64,000 nucleotides of DNA from JALZKA01 sp963786495 (GCA_963786495.1 CAWAZL010000002.1:868001-932000), one strand, 5' to 3'. Numbered from the stretch's first letter, positions 1 through 10,998 are shown. Made by a program: numbers and translations. The notes: generated by a model from the sequence alone, not told the origin.

Positions 1-591
1 GCCGCGGGTCCTCTTTGCTGCCGGGCCTGCGGCTGCGAGGATCGCTCGGAGTAGGCCCCGCCCTTGATGGCAGCGGCGCGCAGGAACGAGCGCCGCCGAA
101 TGACTGACCTGCGGCGCCTAAGCAAGATCGTCCTCGCCCCCGGGAGGGACATCCCGAGTGCGAGCATCAGTTCAGGGCAGCTGCGGTTACCCGGGCGGAT
201 CCCGACCTGGGGAGCAACCGCTCGCAGTACGCCGAGGATGTCTTCGGGGCTCACACCGGCCTCAGGGCCCCATCACCTGGTGTCCATATGAAGCGGGTGG
301 CGCGTCCAGGGCTATCAGCGTCGCTATCCGCACCAGGGCAACAGTGGTCTCGGGGATTGGCGAAGCGTCCAGGGGGGTTCTCTGAGCCCACCGTCCTCGC
401 GATCGAATCGGGCTCCCCGACAGATATGCCGGCGAGCGCTTCGCGAGTCTCCTGGCGCGTCATACCCAGACGCTACGGGCGGCTGCTTCCCGGGCATCCC
501 CTCAACCGGGTGATTTCACCCTCATCAGGGGATGACTCGCGCGTGCGGCCGCGAACCTAGGATGACGCGATGACGAACGGGGAGCGAAGCC
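1..591. other. no supported gene
   Basis: Short open frames exist on both strands, but none shows recognisable domains, a convincing ribosome-binding site or plausible composition (they are arginine- and proline-rich shadows). The only structure I see is a short inverted repeat near 508-522 (GGGTGA-TT-TCACCC), about 75 bases before the start of the holin-like gene. It could be an operator or just a hairpin. The left part may hold the decayed or frameshifted end of a gene that lies outside the window. Confidence 0.5.
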
Positions 592-2700
592 GTGAGCGCG
601 CCGGGAGGCGTGGGCCGCCGTCAGGGTGCTCGTCGTCCTGATCCTGACTGCCGCGGCCTCCACCTCATGGACGCGATCCTCCCTGGCTTCGAGATCGACG
701 GCGATGGGACGGCGCTGCTTGCGGCGGCGCTGATCGGTCTCGTGAACGCTTTGGTCTGGCCGGTCCTGATCCGGATCGCGCTGCCGTTCACGGTGCTGAC
801 ACTCGGCCTCGGAGTCCTGGTCCTGAACGGCGCGGTGATCCTGATCGTCGCCCGGGTCGAGCCGTCAATGCACGTGCGCGACATGGGCACCGGAATGGCG
901 GTGGCGATCGGCATCACGATCGTGAACACCTTCGCAACTGCGCTCCTTGCAATCGACGACGACGACTTCTACTACCGCAACGTGCTGAAGCGGGCGGCCC
1001 GGCGCCATGGCGCCTCCGTCGACTCCGTTGTCCCGGGCGTCTACTTCCTGGAGATCGACGGGCTCGCCCACGACGTGATCCGCCGCGCGATACGCGACGG
1101 TCACCTGCCGACGCTCGCGCGGTGGGTCCGGACGGAACGCATCACCTCTTTCCCTGGGAGACCGACTGGTCGTCGCAGACGGGTGCCTGCCAGGCCGGCC
1201 TCCTGCATGGCTCCAACGACGACATGCCTGCCTTTCGCTGGTGGGAGAAGGAGCACGGCCGGGCGATCGTCACGAACCACCCGAAGGACGCGGCCGAAAT
1301 CGAGCGGCGGCACTCGGACGGGCGCGGCCTTCTGCATGACGATGGCGCCAGCCGGGCCAACATCCTCTCCGGCGACGCGCCGCACACGCTGCTGACGATG
1401 AGCACCGTGCTCCAGCGCCGCCCCGGGCGCGCTCGGCGAGGACTACTACGCCTACTTCTCGAACCCCTACAGCGTCACCCGAACGGTCGCGCTCGTGATC
1501 GGCGACATCATCCACGAGCTGCTTCTACGCAGCCCAGCAGCGCCGCCGCGACATACGCCCGCGGATCAAGCGCTCCTTCTAGCTACGCGCTGGTCCGCGC
1601 CTGGGGCACGGTGATCCAGCGCGATCTTCAGGTAGCAGCGGTGATCGGCGACATCTACGCGGGGCGGCCCGTCGGCTACACGACGTTCCTCGCCTACGAC
1701 GAGGTCGCACACCACTCCGGGGTCGAGCGAGTCGACGCGCTCGCGCGTCCTTCGCCGGCTCGACCGCCAGCTCGCGCGGATCGAGGCCGCTGCCGCAGAC
1801 GCCGTCCAGGCCGTACCACCTCGTCGTGCTCTCCGACCACGGGCAGTCCCAGGGCGCGACCTTCCTCGACCGCTACGGCAAGACCCTCGAGGAACTCGTC
1901 TCAGACACGTGCGCAGCAGAGCAGGTCGACGCCGAGGAGGCACAGTCCGACGAGTCGCTCTCATATCTCGCGCCTCCTGACCGAAGCGAGCGGCTCCGAG
2001 GGCATCATCGGCCGCGCGGCTCGCGCGGTGAACCGCAAGGGCAGGGACGACGGCGAGGTCGTGCTGGGCGAGCAGGGGACTAGCGAACGGGAGCGTGAGG
2101 CCGGGGACGAGTCGCTGCCCCCCGAGCTCTCGGTCATGGCCTCCGGGTGCCTGGGGCTGATCACCTTCCCGCGCGAGCCTGGGCGGGTCACCTTGGAGCG
2201 CATCGACGAGCTCTATCCCTCGCTCATGCCCACCCTCCTCAACCACCCGGGAATCGGCTTCGCCCTCGTGCGCTCGGAGAAGGACGGGCCGCTCGCACTC
2301 GGCGCCGGCGGGGTCCATCGTCTGTCCGACGGCACGATCGCCGGCGAGGACCCGCTGGCGCCTTTCGGCCCCAATGCGGCGCACCACGTCGCGCCGCACC
2401 GACGGCTTCGAGCACTGCCCCGACATCGTCGTCAACAGCACGTACTGGAGCGAGACCGACGAGGTGGCGGCCTTCGAGGAGCTCGTCGGCTCCCACGGCG
2501 GCATGGGCGGCGAGCAGTCCTTTCCGTTCGCGCTCGCGCCGGCCGGGTGGGCGATGCCGTCAGAGCCGATCGTCGGCGCGGAGGAGATGCACCAGCTGAT
2601 GCGACGCTGGCTCTGCCGATCTCGGCCACGACGCAGGAGCCGCGGACCCGGTCGGCAGCTCAAAGTCGGGACCGTCGATATCGCGGTCGGTGCTACAGGT
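592..2700 (+). CDS. Holin-like membrane domain fused to alkaline-phosphatase-superfamily phosphodiesterase (frameshifted)
   Basis: The N-terminal part reads as several hydrophobic helices of the mycobacterial 4-TM phage-holin family (for example LLAAALIGLVNALVWPVLIR, then a helix beginning TVLTLGLGVLVLNGA). It runs straight into a phosphodiesterase/alkaline-phosphatase-like domain: GVYFLEIDGLAHDVIRRAIR, then WETDWSSQTG, YDEVAHHSG and LSDHGQSQG, which resemble the metal-binding Asp and His motifs of that superfamily. Later blocks (NHPGIGFALVRSEKDGPLAL, CPDIVVNSTYWS) complete a typical C-terminus. The frame changes near 605, 1130, 1410, 1740, 1830, 1960 and 2390, so no single frame encodes it and the end is approximate. 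The likely role is a membrane-anchored hydrolase of nucleotide or phosphate-ester substrates. The substrate is unknown. Confidence 0.7.
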
Positions 2701-2731
2701 CCTGGAGGTCTCCACACCTCCTGGGCCTGCT

Positions 2732-4097
2732 TCAGCTCGCGGCGAGGATCCACGCCTTCTCCGCCGCCACTCCTCGCTGGTCAGGACTCCCTGCTCGTGC
2801 AGCTTCGCGAGGCGCTCCAGCTCCTCGAGCGCGGCTGGCGCCAGAGAGGGCGCCCGGCAACGCCTCCGACGGCGCCGCCCGGCCGGCGACCCGCCGCTCG
2901 CGCGACTCGCGCATCCGATCGGCGAGCGCCTGAGCGATCCCTTCGGGCGTCCCGGTCGCGACGTGGTCGGGAACTCGCGGATCATCTGGCGCCTGAGAGC
3001 CTCCATGCCGATCGCGAGGAGCACGATCAGGATCAGGGACGGAACCAGGCGGCTCGTGGCGATCACGGGGTTCCACCAGAACAGCAGGACCAGGATCGCC
3101 GCGAGCATCCATACGCGTACTTCGGCTGTCGCAGGTAAGGCGTCAGCGCGTAGCGGATGGAAGTCGAGACCTTTGAGGGTCCGGCCAGCCAGGCAGCGAT
3201 GACCATCACGACGCCGTAGACGATCAGCGACTCCGCAGTCTCCTTCAGGAGCGAAGTGCCGATCTGCCACGCGTGGAGGACCGCGGTGTCGGCGGTCGAG
3301 GATTCGCTGAGCGCGCCGACCACGGCGTCGCCGCCGGCGTTTCGCGCGATCAGATCGATCGCACCGATGGCGATGAACGAGAACCCGACCGCGCGCAGCA
3401 TCTCGCGGCGCCAGCCGCGAGCCGAGTAGATCGCGCGCCGCGTAGAGGAGCAAGCGAGAGCCGTCAGGACCCAGGCGAGAGTACTCAGGAGCTGGACCGC
3501 ATTCTGCGCGGCGCCGAGCTCATCCGATTTCAGGATCTCGATATGGGCGGCGCCTTCGGGAGCTTCGAGGCGATGTCGCCGCCGATGCCGATGCCGGCCG
3601 CAACGTCGCTGACAAGAGCGTCAGATCCAGCGTGACTTCGCCGTCGGTGGTCGAGAGGAACTTGCCTTCGTCCTCGAGCAGCAGCGAGAAGGCGTTCGTG
3701 AGCGACGCGGTTCGCGTCCTCCCAGAGCCCTTGGACCTTCTCCTGCTCGAGCGCCTCCTGCGTGGCGCTGGTGGCCACCTGGCGCAGGCCGCCTGAGATC
3801 GGCCCGGCGAGCAGCGCCGCCTTCGGCGGCAGCGCGCTCGCGATCTCGGCCTGGACGTCGACGTTGTCGTAGATGGTGTTGACGACGAAGTCGGCAAGCG
3901 CGTCCTGGATCGCCTCGTCCTCGAGAAGCTCAGTGCTCGTCTCGACCCAGGTGGCTAGTCTCGAGGGCCTGGCGCTTGGCCCACAGCGCGAGCACGGACA
4001 CGATCCCGACGATCGTGGCGAGGATCAGCAGGATGATCGGCACGGTGCGGCCGCTGCTTGACGGGGCGGGCTCTGCGCTAGGGGTCGGGGTCGTCAT
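2732..4097 (-). CDS. Multi-pass membrane protein with C-terminal SHOCT-like segment (frameshifted)
   Basis: The ATG at 4097 follows a GGGAG ribosome-binding site and overlaps the stop of the upstream permease gene (ATGA). Pieced together across frames, the protein has an N-terminal TM helix (VPIILLILATIVGIVSVLAL) and an extracytoplasmic region (KVQGLWEDANRVAHERLLAA, LLEDEGKFLSTTDGEVTLDL). Further TM helices include one in the segment around LRAVGFSFIAIGAIDLIARN and the pair around VWMLAAILVLLFWW. The C-terminus reads LEELERLAKLHEQGVLTSEEW, a SHOCT-like short helical segment. Frame changes lie near 2780, 2970, 3110, 3530, 3640, 3700 and 3950. The function is unknown; co-transcription with the AI-2E-type permease is likely. 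Confidence 0.65.
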
Positions 4098-5286
4098 CCG
4101 TGATCTCCCTTCAGTGGCGGGGATCTACATTTCGCTTGCTCTTCCGCGTCATGCGCATGGGCAAGGTCTTCTGAGATCCGCACGGCCGCCGAAACGAGCG
4201 GGGCGGACAGGATCAGGCCGGCGGCTCCGAAAAGGGCGCCCCCGGCGATCGTCACGACCAGCACTGCGAGCGGGTGAATTCCGAGGGCGGCACCCATGGC
4301 AAAAGGCTGGACGAGCTGCTGGAGGATCCCGTTTGCGAGAAGCTGGACGATGATCATTCCGCCCGCGGCCTCGGGCCCGGCTCCGCCCAGGGCCAGCAGC
4401 ACGGAGAACCCCGCAGCTGTCCAAGCACCCAGATACGGAATGTACCCGCCAACGAAGGTGACTGCTGCGATCGTCCCAACCAGCGGGACCCCAAGGATGA
4501 GCGCGCCGAGGGTCACCACCACCGCGTTGAAGCCCGCGATGAGGGTGACGCCCAGGAAATACCCGCGTAGGGCTCCGAGCGTCCGCCCGCTGATGATGTG
4601 TGCGACGGGCCGCGGCACGCCGAAGTGGCCCTCGGCCCATTGCCGGATCTTCGGTCCGTCGCTGAGAAGGAAAAACAGGCTGAGGACTGTCAGGGCAAGG
4701 AAGAAGGCGAGCCCGGACAGGGCGCTGATTCCATCCGCGAGGCCGTCCTTGAGCTGCAGAGAACGAAGAGCTGACAGAGGCCCACGCGTTCTTGTTCGCC
4801 TCGGCCGCGGTTGATGGTCGATGCCGACGTCCTCGAGCCAACCCTGGAGCGTGCTCCTGGCGTCGCCGAGCTGGCCGCCGATATCGCTCGCCTCGGCCGT
4901 GATGCCCCCGATCACCATCAGGAACAGGCCCACCCCAACGGCGATCAGGCCGAGCATGATGAACACGGCGCCGAGCGGGCGCGGAATCCGATGGCGGTTC
5001 ATCCAAGCGACGAGCGGCGACGCGACCGCGGCCACAACGGCCGCCGTGATCACGGGGGCGACGATGGTCTGGGTGACGAGGCCAGCCAGACCAGGCCCAT
5101 CAGGAGCAGGGCGACCCCGACCAGGAGCCAGGAGGTCAGGCCGACGTCCCTGAGCCAGCTCGGTGCGGCGAAAACCCCGGTGAGCTCGCCCGCCTCGATC
5201 TCGACGAAGTCACCCTCGGCCGGGCCCCCTGGCGCGACCGGGGCTCCTTGGGCGCGGTGTCGCCTCAGCCGTCCCCGGAACCTCAT
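4094..5286 (-). CDS. AI-2E family transporter (PF01594-type permease)
   Basis: The protein is about 395 residues with the usual hydrophobic layout of the family: paired N-terminal TM helices, a soluble stretch (SDIGGQLGDARSTLQGWLED), then a helix bundle including ALTVLSLFFLLSDGPKIRQW and GVTLIAGFNAVVVTLGALIL. It ends with the conserved IHPLAVLVVTIAGGALFGAAG region. Family members export small molecules, or act as cation/proton antiporters; the substrate cannot be read from sequence. The start is placed at MRFRGRL (5286). One frameshift sits near 5085 between the first helix and VITAAVVAAVASPL, and a short out-of-frame stretch lies near 4780-4810. The stop overlaps the start of the downstream membrane gene. 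Confidence 0.85.
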
Positions 5287-5321
5287 CGTGGCGAGCCTAG
5301 GCGCCGCCCAAGAGCGGCGCA

Positions 5322-5338
5322 TCACCCGGCACGGGTGA
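5322..5338. promoter_or_regulatory. Inverted repeat TCACCCG-N3-CGGGTGA
   Basis: This is a perfect 7-bp inverted repeat with a 3-bp spacer, about 35 bases upstream of the permease start and at the very end of the LuxR-type gene. It could be an operator for the permease or a weak hairpin between the two genes. The evidence is symmetry and position only. Confidence 0.3.
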
Positions 5339-7579
5339 ATCTCTCCGTGGAAGTCGAGAAGGCCGGCGGCGCGTGCGCAGGCGACGGCTTCGGCCCGCGA
5401 GGAGAGGCCGAGCTTGCGATGAACCGATTGAGCCTGAGTTTTCACCGTGTTCTGCGACACGAAGCTCCGCTCGGCGATCTCCCGGAAGCTGAAATGGGTC
5501 GGCAACATGTGCAGAAGCCTCAGCTCGGCGGGGGTCAGGGGCCATCGGCCGGCAACCGAACCGGCCGGCGCCGCTCTCGACCGGGCCGCGTCGAGCCATT
5601 CGCCCAGGACGACGGCATCGGCTGACCTTGCGCAGATACCGGCCCGCGGCCCCGAGATGAGAGCGAGCTGCCAAGCCATCGTCGAGGAGGAGCAGTGCTC
5701 GGGCGAGGGTGATCCGGTCTCGGCCTCGTACCAGGGCGACATCTCGTGCAGCCCGGACTGGAGGGGGACCGGGTCTCCGCGTCCGCGGTCGCGGCTCCGG
5801 ACGACCGCGGCGGGCCCGGACCAGCGCCGACACGGCGAAGACGAGCGCCTGCGTCGGGTGGTCGATCAGGCCGTAGTGCTCAGCCGCTGCCATCGCAAGT
5901 TGCGATTGGCATCGGCCTCGCCCAGGTCACCCTCGTCGATCGAGAGCAGGGCGAGCTGCGAGCGGCAGAGGGTCTGGACTGACGGAGTCCGGGAGACGCG
6001 CTCATCCGTGCACCTTCCTCCAGGGGCGGTCCGGGCACCGTCCCGATCACCGCACAGGTGGAGGGAGACTCCCTCGATCAAGGCGGCAGAGCGGCCGCCA
6101 AGGGCTGTCGCTCGCCAACAGCGGGTAGCCGGCCTGCACGTCGGCCTTCATCTTCTCGGCGAGCGTTCGCGCGCTGCCCCTGAGGCCCTGATGATGCGGG
6201 GGGCGGCAACGCCCATTGCGGCATCGGCCGCAAATTCCCATCCTTCGTCGAGCAGCTCGAGGGCGATCCCGGTCCATCGCTCCACCTCGCCTCCGTTACC
6301 CGCCGCAAGAGTAAGCCGTCGAGCGTGCGAGACATAAGGGCGGCGACGCTGACACCTGCTCCTCGGTGAAGTTGTTGACCCAGCCGCGGACGGTTGCCGC
6401 ACAGCCAGAGGAGACGTACGCGGGCGGGAGTACCGCCAGATCAACTCACCGCACGCGACTCGCGATCGCCTGCCTGGACCGCGTCGAGGTGCGCCCCGTT
6501 CCACGTCGCCCTGCTCGTTGAACCATCTGCTCGCGCCGCGACGAAGGCCCGATTCAACAGCCGAGCTCGCCTTGCCCAGCTCGGACTCGAGCATCTCCTG
6601 GAGCATCGCGTGATGCGGTAGACCCGGTCTCGCCCATCGAGCGGGATGATCAGAAGGTTCGATCTCACGAGCCGGTGAAGCGTCTCCGCGGATCCCTACC
6701 GGTCGAGCACCGCATCGCAGACCTCGCCGGACAGCCGATCCAGGACCGAGCACTCGACCAGGAAATCGAAGGTCTCCTCGTCGAGCTCTGCCAGAAACTC
6801 GTCGCTCACGTAGTCAGCCACCATCCGGTCATCGCCGTGAAAGTCCGGATCGCGGTCTCCACGTGATCCTTTCGGGTCAGCGAGAGGCCCGCCAGGTAGA
6901 TGCCGACGGGCCAGCCTTCGGTGTGCTCGACGAGTCGCGTCACGGCCTCGGACTGGAGCTCGAGACCGCAGGCATCGAGCGTCTGCGCTGCCTCCTTCGC
7001 GGTCATCTCGAGGTCGTGGCATCTAGTTCTGGAGTACCCGGTCCGCACGCATCCGTCCGAGAGGCCATGGCTCAGTTCGACTGGCGAGCGCGAGTTGGAG
7101 CCGTGCGGGACCGACTGGGCGATCGCGATCAGCGGATCCATGCAGTCTGGGTTGTCGACGAGATGGAGGTCGTCGAGGATCAGCACGAAGGGCTTTTCGC
7201 GGCTTGCGAGCGCGGTGCAGTGCCGAGGAACGATCACGTTTGAAACGCCGGTACGGGGTGTCGAAAGAGGTGCGAAAACCTCGTCGCCGATGGGCTCGAT
7301 GTGTCCAGCAAGGAGGCGATCGCCCCGAGAAGAAGCACGGGATCGTTATGGCGCTCGTCGAGAGTTAGCCATGCAGACGGACGCTCATCCGTTGAGTCCA
7401 GTCGGTGAGGAGCGTCGACTTGCCGTACCAGCAGGCGCAACCAGCAGGAGCACCCGGGTTTCCTTGTCCCCGCCCATTCGTGCGAGAAGCCGGTCGCGGC
7501 ACACTAGCCCTCGACGCGCGGGACGGCCTTCGCCTGGCAGGAGAGCTGGTGTGGGAGCGGAAATACTTGATCCAGGCAT
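5322..7579 (-). CDS. LuxR family regulator of the MalT/LAL type (many frameshifts)
   Basis: The proposed start at 7579 (MPGSSISAPTPALL) leads to an N-terminal ATP-binding region (RVLLLVAPAG, then YGKSTLLTDW in the next frame: a Walker A). It is followed by RPSAWLTLDERHNDPVLLLG, FVLILDDLHLV (Walker B) and TRLVEHTEGWPVGIYLAGLS, the order seen in MalT-like STAND regulators. The C-terminus holds a LuxR helix-turn-helix (LTPAELRLLHMLPTHFSFRE, then SFVSQNTVKTQAQSVHRKLG). The frame changes at least seven times, and the middle TPR region is poorly preserved, so this may be a genuine pseudogene as well as a victim of sequence errors. It lies just upstream of, and in the same direction as, the AI-2E-type permease. 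The stop used assumes a frameshift just after the HTH. Confidence 0.7.
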
Positions 7580-7720
7580 ATCAGCGCCCCGTCCTCGACA
7601 ACGTCCCTGGTCTAGGGCGAACCGCGTGTGGCGCGCGGCCAATTGTTGCGCAGATCGTGCCTGGCGGCATTCCGCCACCCGCCTTGACTTGCAATCTACC
7701 CCCGCGTAAAGGCGGGCGAA

Positions 7721-8128
7721 TCAGGCAAGCGCCTTGCGCTTGAGCTGCTGGAACTCCTCCTGGGTGATGTCGCCGGCTGCCAAGAGCGCCTTGGCGTCGG
7801 CGATCTCGCCGGCCGCGCCGCCGCCACTCGCACCAGCAACTTCGCGGATGTGCTGCTCGTACATCTTCTGCCTTGCCTGCAGCATCTCGGCGTTCCGCTC
7901 AGCCATGCCTTCGCTCTGGCTGATCAGGTACGCCAGCCCACCCAAGAACGGCACGAGGATGATGAAGAACGTCCACAACGCTTTACCCCAGCCGCTCATG
8001 TCGTGCCTGCGGAACACGTCGCTCAGGATCGAGATGACGGCCCAGATCCAGATGACCCAGGCGAAGAAGACGACGATGGTCCAGATGACCTCGAGAAGCG
8101 GGTAGTTGTTTTCGGCGGCGAGAAGCAT
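7721..8128 (-). CDS. PLDc_N / SHOCT two-helix membrane protein
   Basis: This is an intact 135-residue protein. Residues 10-60 form two TM helices of the phospholipase-D-nuclease N-terminal type (VIWTIVVFFAWVIWIWAVIS and ALWTFFIILVPFLGGLAYLI) with the usual RRHD/SGWGKALW connector. After a coiled, charged segment (AEMLQARQKMYEQHIREVAG) it ends in a SHOCT domain, IADAKALLAAGDITQEEFQQ. Such proteins are common in actinobacteria, and their role is unknown. It is transcribed away from the RDD gene across a roughly 100-base, comparatively AT-rich spacer that must hold both promoters. Confidence 0.9.
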   Translation of the reverse strand: MLLAAENNYPLLEVIWTIVVFFAWVIWIWAVISILSDVFRRHDMSGWGKALWTFFIILVPFLGGLAYLISQSEGMAERNAEMLQARQKMYEQHIREVAGASGGGAAGEIADAKALLAAGDITQEEFQQLKRKALA

Positions 8129-8227
8129 TGTTGACTCCGTTGGTTGCGGGATGTTTCACCACCCTACCGACAGGGCAATTGAATGTGTTTTGCGATTTGG
8201 CGTTCTCGCATGCGACTATGTCGAGCG

Positions 8228-9300
8228 ATGGACACGAGTGAGCCGCCCCACCGCCCCACCAACCGGCCTTGGGCAACGCCCTGATCGGGGCGGCCGGGCT
8301 GAGCGCTCGCGTGATGGCGTCGGCGGCACTCGGCACGGCCGCAGCCGTGCGTGCGGCGACGCAGCCTGCCGCCGCAGTCGTCAGAGGCGGCATGAGCACC
8401 ACTCCGGGCCAGGCCGCGCGTGCTGAGGCGTCAGCGCTGATCGAGGGCCCTGATGCCGCGGGCCGCAGGGACCTCGCCCGAGCCCAGGCCGAGCTGAACT
8501 CAGCCCTTGATCGCGCGACAGACCGGTTCATCACCGAGCTGCTCGCTTCACAGCGCGCCAAGCAGGCCATCGAGCGCGTGCTCGAGAGCGACGAGCTCTG
8601 GGTCTCGTAGACCGCATCGCCAACAGCCCTGAGGTCTTGAACGCGGTCGCCAACGCCAGCGTTGGGCTCACCGGCGTCGTCGCTGACGAAGCGCGCAAGC
8701 GAACGGTCACGGCGGACGAGTTTGCCGAGCGCGTCGCGCGCCGGATGCTGAGGCGTGCCCCGCAGGCCTCAGCCGCTCGCTCTGGAGACGGCCTCCGGAG
8801 AGAGCCCGCCGCAACCGTGACGGGCACTGCGATGGGACTGGAGGGGTCAGACCCCACTTACGCGGGCATCGTCACGCGCGGCTGCGCCTTTTCGCTCGAT
8901 GTCGGCATCGTCCAAGCGAGCATTTCGTGGTCGGAGCTGTCATCGCTCTAATCGCCGAGGCATTCGGAGAGGTCTCGATCGGATCAGCACGCTGGAGGCT
9001 CTCCTGGGAGCGCTTGCCTGGATCGCGGTTTTCGACGTGTACTTGATCTCCTTTTGGTGGCTGGCCGGTCAGACGCCGGGCATGCGAATCCTGGGAATCG
9101 ACGTCCGGACGACCGAGGGAGCGCGGGTAACGCCCAAGCGAGGCGTGCTGCGGCTGGTCGGCATGGTGCTGGCCGCCATCCCGCTCTTCGCCGGATATGT
9201 GCCGATCATGCTCAATGAGAAGCGCCAGGGATTCCATGACAAGCTCGCCAAGACGGTGGTGCGCTACCGCCCGCCGGAGCCAGTTCGCCGGCGACCCTAG
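8228..9300 (+). CDS. RDD family membrane protein (frameshifted)
   Basis: The ATG at 8228 opens a short stretch that shifts frame near 8265. The next frame gives an alanine-rich helical region (NALIGAAGLSARVMASAALG), then a second shift near 8600 and LVDRIANSPEVLNAVANASV. The C-terminal RDD domain starts at YAGIVTRGCAFSLDVGIV (typical R-D pair), is interrupted near 8930-8990, and resumes as LISFWWLAGQTPGMRILGID and FHDKLAKTVVRYR, the conserved RDD ending. The function of RDD proteins is mostly unknown; some are ion antiporters. A GGGGTCAGACCCC palindrome lies inside the coding region just before the RDD domain. Confidence 0.75.
8841..8855. repeat. GGGGTCAGACCCC-type palindrome inside the RDD gene
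   Basis: The sequence gaggggtcagacccc is one member of a palindrome family also present at 23941, 24947, 36382 and 36429. Here it is read through as the residues EGSDP in the linker between the helical region and the RDD domain, so the insertion stayed in frame and did not break a domain. Confidence 0.7.
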
Positions 9301-9318
9301 GCCTCCGAAGATGGTTGG

Positions 9319-10157
9319 CTAAACGGCGTCGCGTGCGCAGCGGAAACCGAGGTTCCCGGACGAACCGTCGGGCGTGTTGGCCTGAGCGCCGCGACCCGGT
9401 AACGGCGGCAGTACGACGCGTGGCAAAGATACGAGCCGCCCTTCTGCACACGATGGGCTCCACCGGTGGTCCCTTCGGGTCGTCCTCGGTGTCCCGCTGG
9501 CGAAAAACCGGGTCGAACCGGTCAGCGACCCACTCCCAGACATTCCCGGTCATGTTGTGAAGTCCAAACCCGTTCGGCGCATACGCGCTCGCCGGAGCCG
9601 TGCCGTAATGGCCATCCTCAAGTGTGTTCGAGGCGGGGAACTCGCCTTGCCAGACGTTCATGCGGTGCACGCCGTCCGGCTCGAGCTCGTCACCCCACGG
9701 GAACACCTTCCCCTCCAGGCCGCCGCGGGCGGCGTACTCCCACTCAGCCTCGGTGGCGAGTCGGGTTTCTGCCCACTCGCAGAACGCGGCTGCGTCGTTC
9801 CACGAAACGTGAACGACGGGATGGTCGCCGCGCCCTTCGACCGTCGACTGCGGCCCCTGGGGTGGCGCCAGCTCGCGCCGTCCACCCGGCGCCACCACGG
9901 CGCGCTGGCAACCCCCTGAGTGGGTTCGAAGTCGTCGGGCAGGAGGCCGCCGAACACGAACGACCAGCCGTAGCGCTCGGCGTCAGTCCTATGCGAAGTC
10001 ACGGCGACGAACTCGGCAAAGCGGTCGTTTGTCACCGCATCGGCATCGATCGAGAAAGCGCTGACTGTGAATCCGCGCACCGGGTTTTCACCGTCCGCGG
10101 ATAAGCGAGCTCATCATCGCTGCCCATGGTGAACTCGCCGCCGGGTAGGTCGATCAC
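9319..10157 (-). CDS. Formylglycine-generating enzyme (sulfatase-modifying factor)
   Basis: The likely GTG start at 10157 gives VIDLPGGEFTMGSDDELAYP, the classic FGE N-terminus. Then come FTVSAFSIDADAVTNDRFAE, DHPVVHVSWNDAAAFCEWAE, RLATEAEWEYAARGGLEGKV, NVWQGEFP and NMTGNVWEWVADRF. The catalytic pair is present in the frame after the last shift: KGGSYLCHASYCRRYRVAA (Cys-x4-Cys), and the protein ends SGNLGFRCARDAV. Frameshifts lie near 9440, 9880 and 10100. The enzyme oxidises a cysteine of C-x-P-x-R-type sulfatases to formylglycine using copper and oxygen. No sulfatase is evident in this window, so its client must lie elsewhere. Confidence 0.88.
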
Positions 10158-10227
10158 GGGTTCGAGACTAGCCCTGACGAGGGCGAAGAAGAGACGTCAC
10201 GGCTCGAGCCCCAATCCGGCGGCGGGC

Positions 10228-10998
10228 CTAGGCCTTCGCGAAGTACTCGAGCGCGGTTCGGGTCTTCGTCTGCTGCGGGTCGTCCAGGTTGACTCCCGCG
10301 TCTTCCAGGAAGACCCGGGCATTCGCTGCCACATCGAAGGCCTCGGCGGGCGGGCATTTCGTCGAGAGCTCGAGGATCCTCGTCCCGTCGGGGTAGTTCC
10401 ACAGCTCGACGGCCAGCTTGTAGCGCACGCCCTTGGGCCTTGCCTTGAGTTTGAACACGTTGACCGGGCCGAGGACGCGCAAGTCATCGAGCTCGATCCC
10501 CTCGGGCGTGTGTTGGGCGAAGAACTCACGCTGCGGCTTCGAGAACAGCTTGCGCAGCGGCAGCTCCCCCGCCACGGCTCGCTTGACTCGCGGCTTTGAA
10601 AGCGTGCCCTTGTAAGAGGCCGAGCACACGTACCCGCCGGGCATCGCGTCGACCTCGACGTTGAAGTCCTTCGACTTTCGCTGACGGGCTTCGAGCGTTG
10701 ACGGCTCGACGGGGCGAAGCTTCACGACGGAGTCGTCAGGACGGCCCTGGCTGCGGCGCGCCCGCGCAACTACTCCAGCGTTGTCCAGCTTGAGGTCCTG
10801 GGTGTCGAAGAAGAAGATCTGGCGGATGTAGGCGTCTAGGGGGTCGATGCCGAGCGCGGTGAGGGTCGAGTAGCGGTGCTCCTCGGAGACAGTCAGCTTG
10901 AGCTCAACGGAATCCGAGGACTTGGTGAGCGCGAGGAGCTCGCGCACCTGGTCGTCGTCGAGGCGGGGGGCTTCTGGTTGCTTCTTAGCTCTGGCCAT
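10228..10998 (-). CDS. CYTH-like domain protein
   Basis: This is an intact 256-residue protein starting at MARAKKQPEAPRLDDDQVRE. The core VELKLTVSEEHRYS, followed by IFFFDTQDLKLDNAGVVARA and DDSVVKLRPV, has the alternating charged strands of the CYTH (adenylate cyclase/thiamine-triphosphatase-like) fold. The opening E-x-K pattern and arginine-rich strands would line the tunnel that binds triphosphates. The rest (GVRYKLAVELWNYPDGTRIL) completes the barrel. Many actinobacterial relatives are labelled adenylate cyclase without proof. A longer reading frame extends upstream to 11193, but the shorter start fits the domain. The substrate is unknown. Confidence 0.7.
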   Translation of the reverse strand: MARAKKQPEAPRLDDDQVRELLALTKSSDSVELKLTVSEEHRYSTLTALGIDPLDAYIRQIFFFDTQDLKLDNAGVVARARRSQGRPDDSVVKLRPVEPSTLEARQRKSKDFNVEVDAMPGGYVCSASYKGTLSKPRVKRAVAGELPLRKLFSKPQREFFAQHTPEGIELDDLRVLGPVNVFKLKARPKGVRYKLAVELWNYPDGTRILELSTKCPPAEAFDVAANARVFLEDAGVNLDDPQQTKTRTALEYFAKA

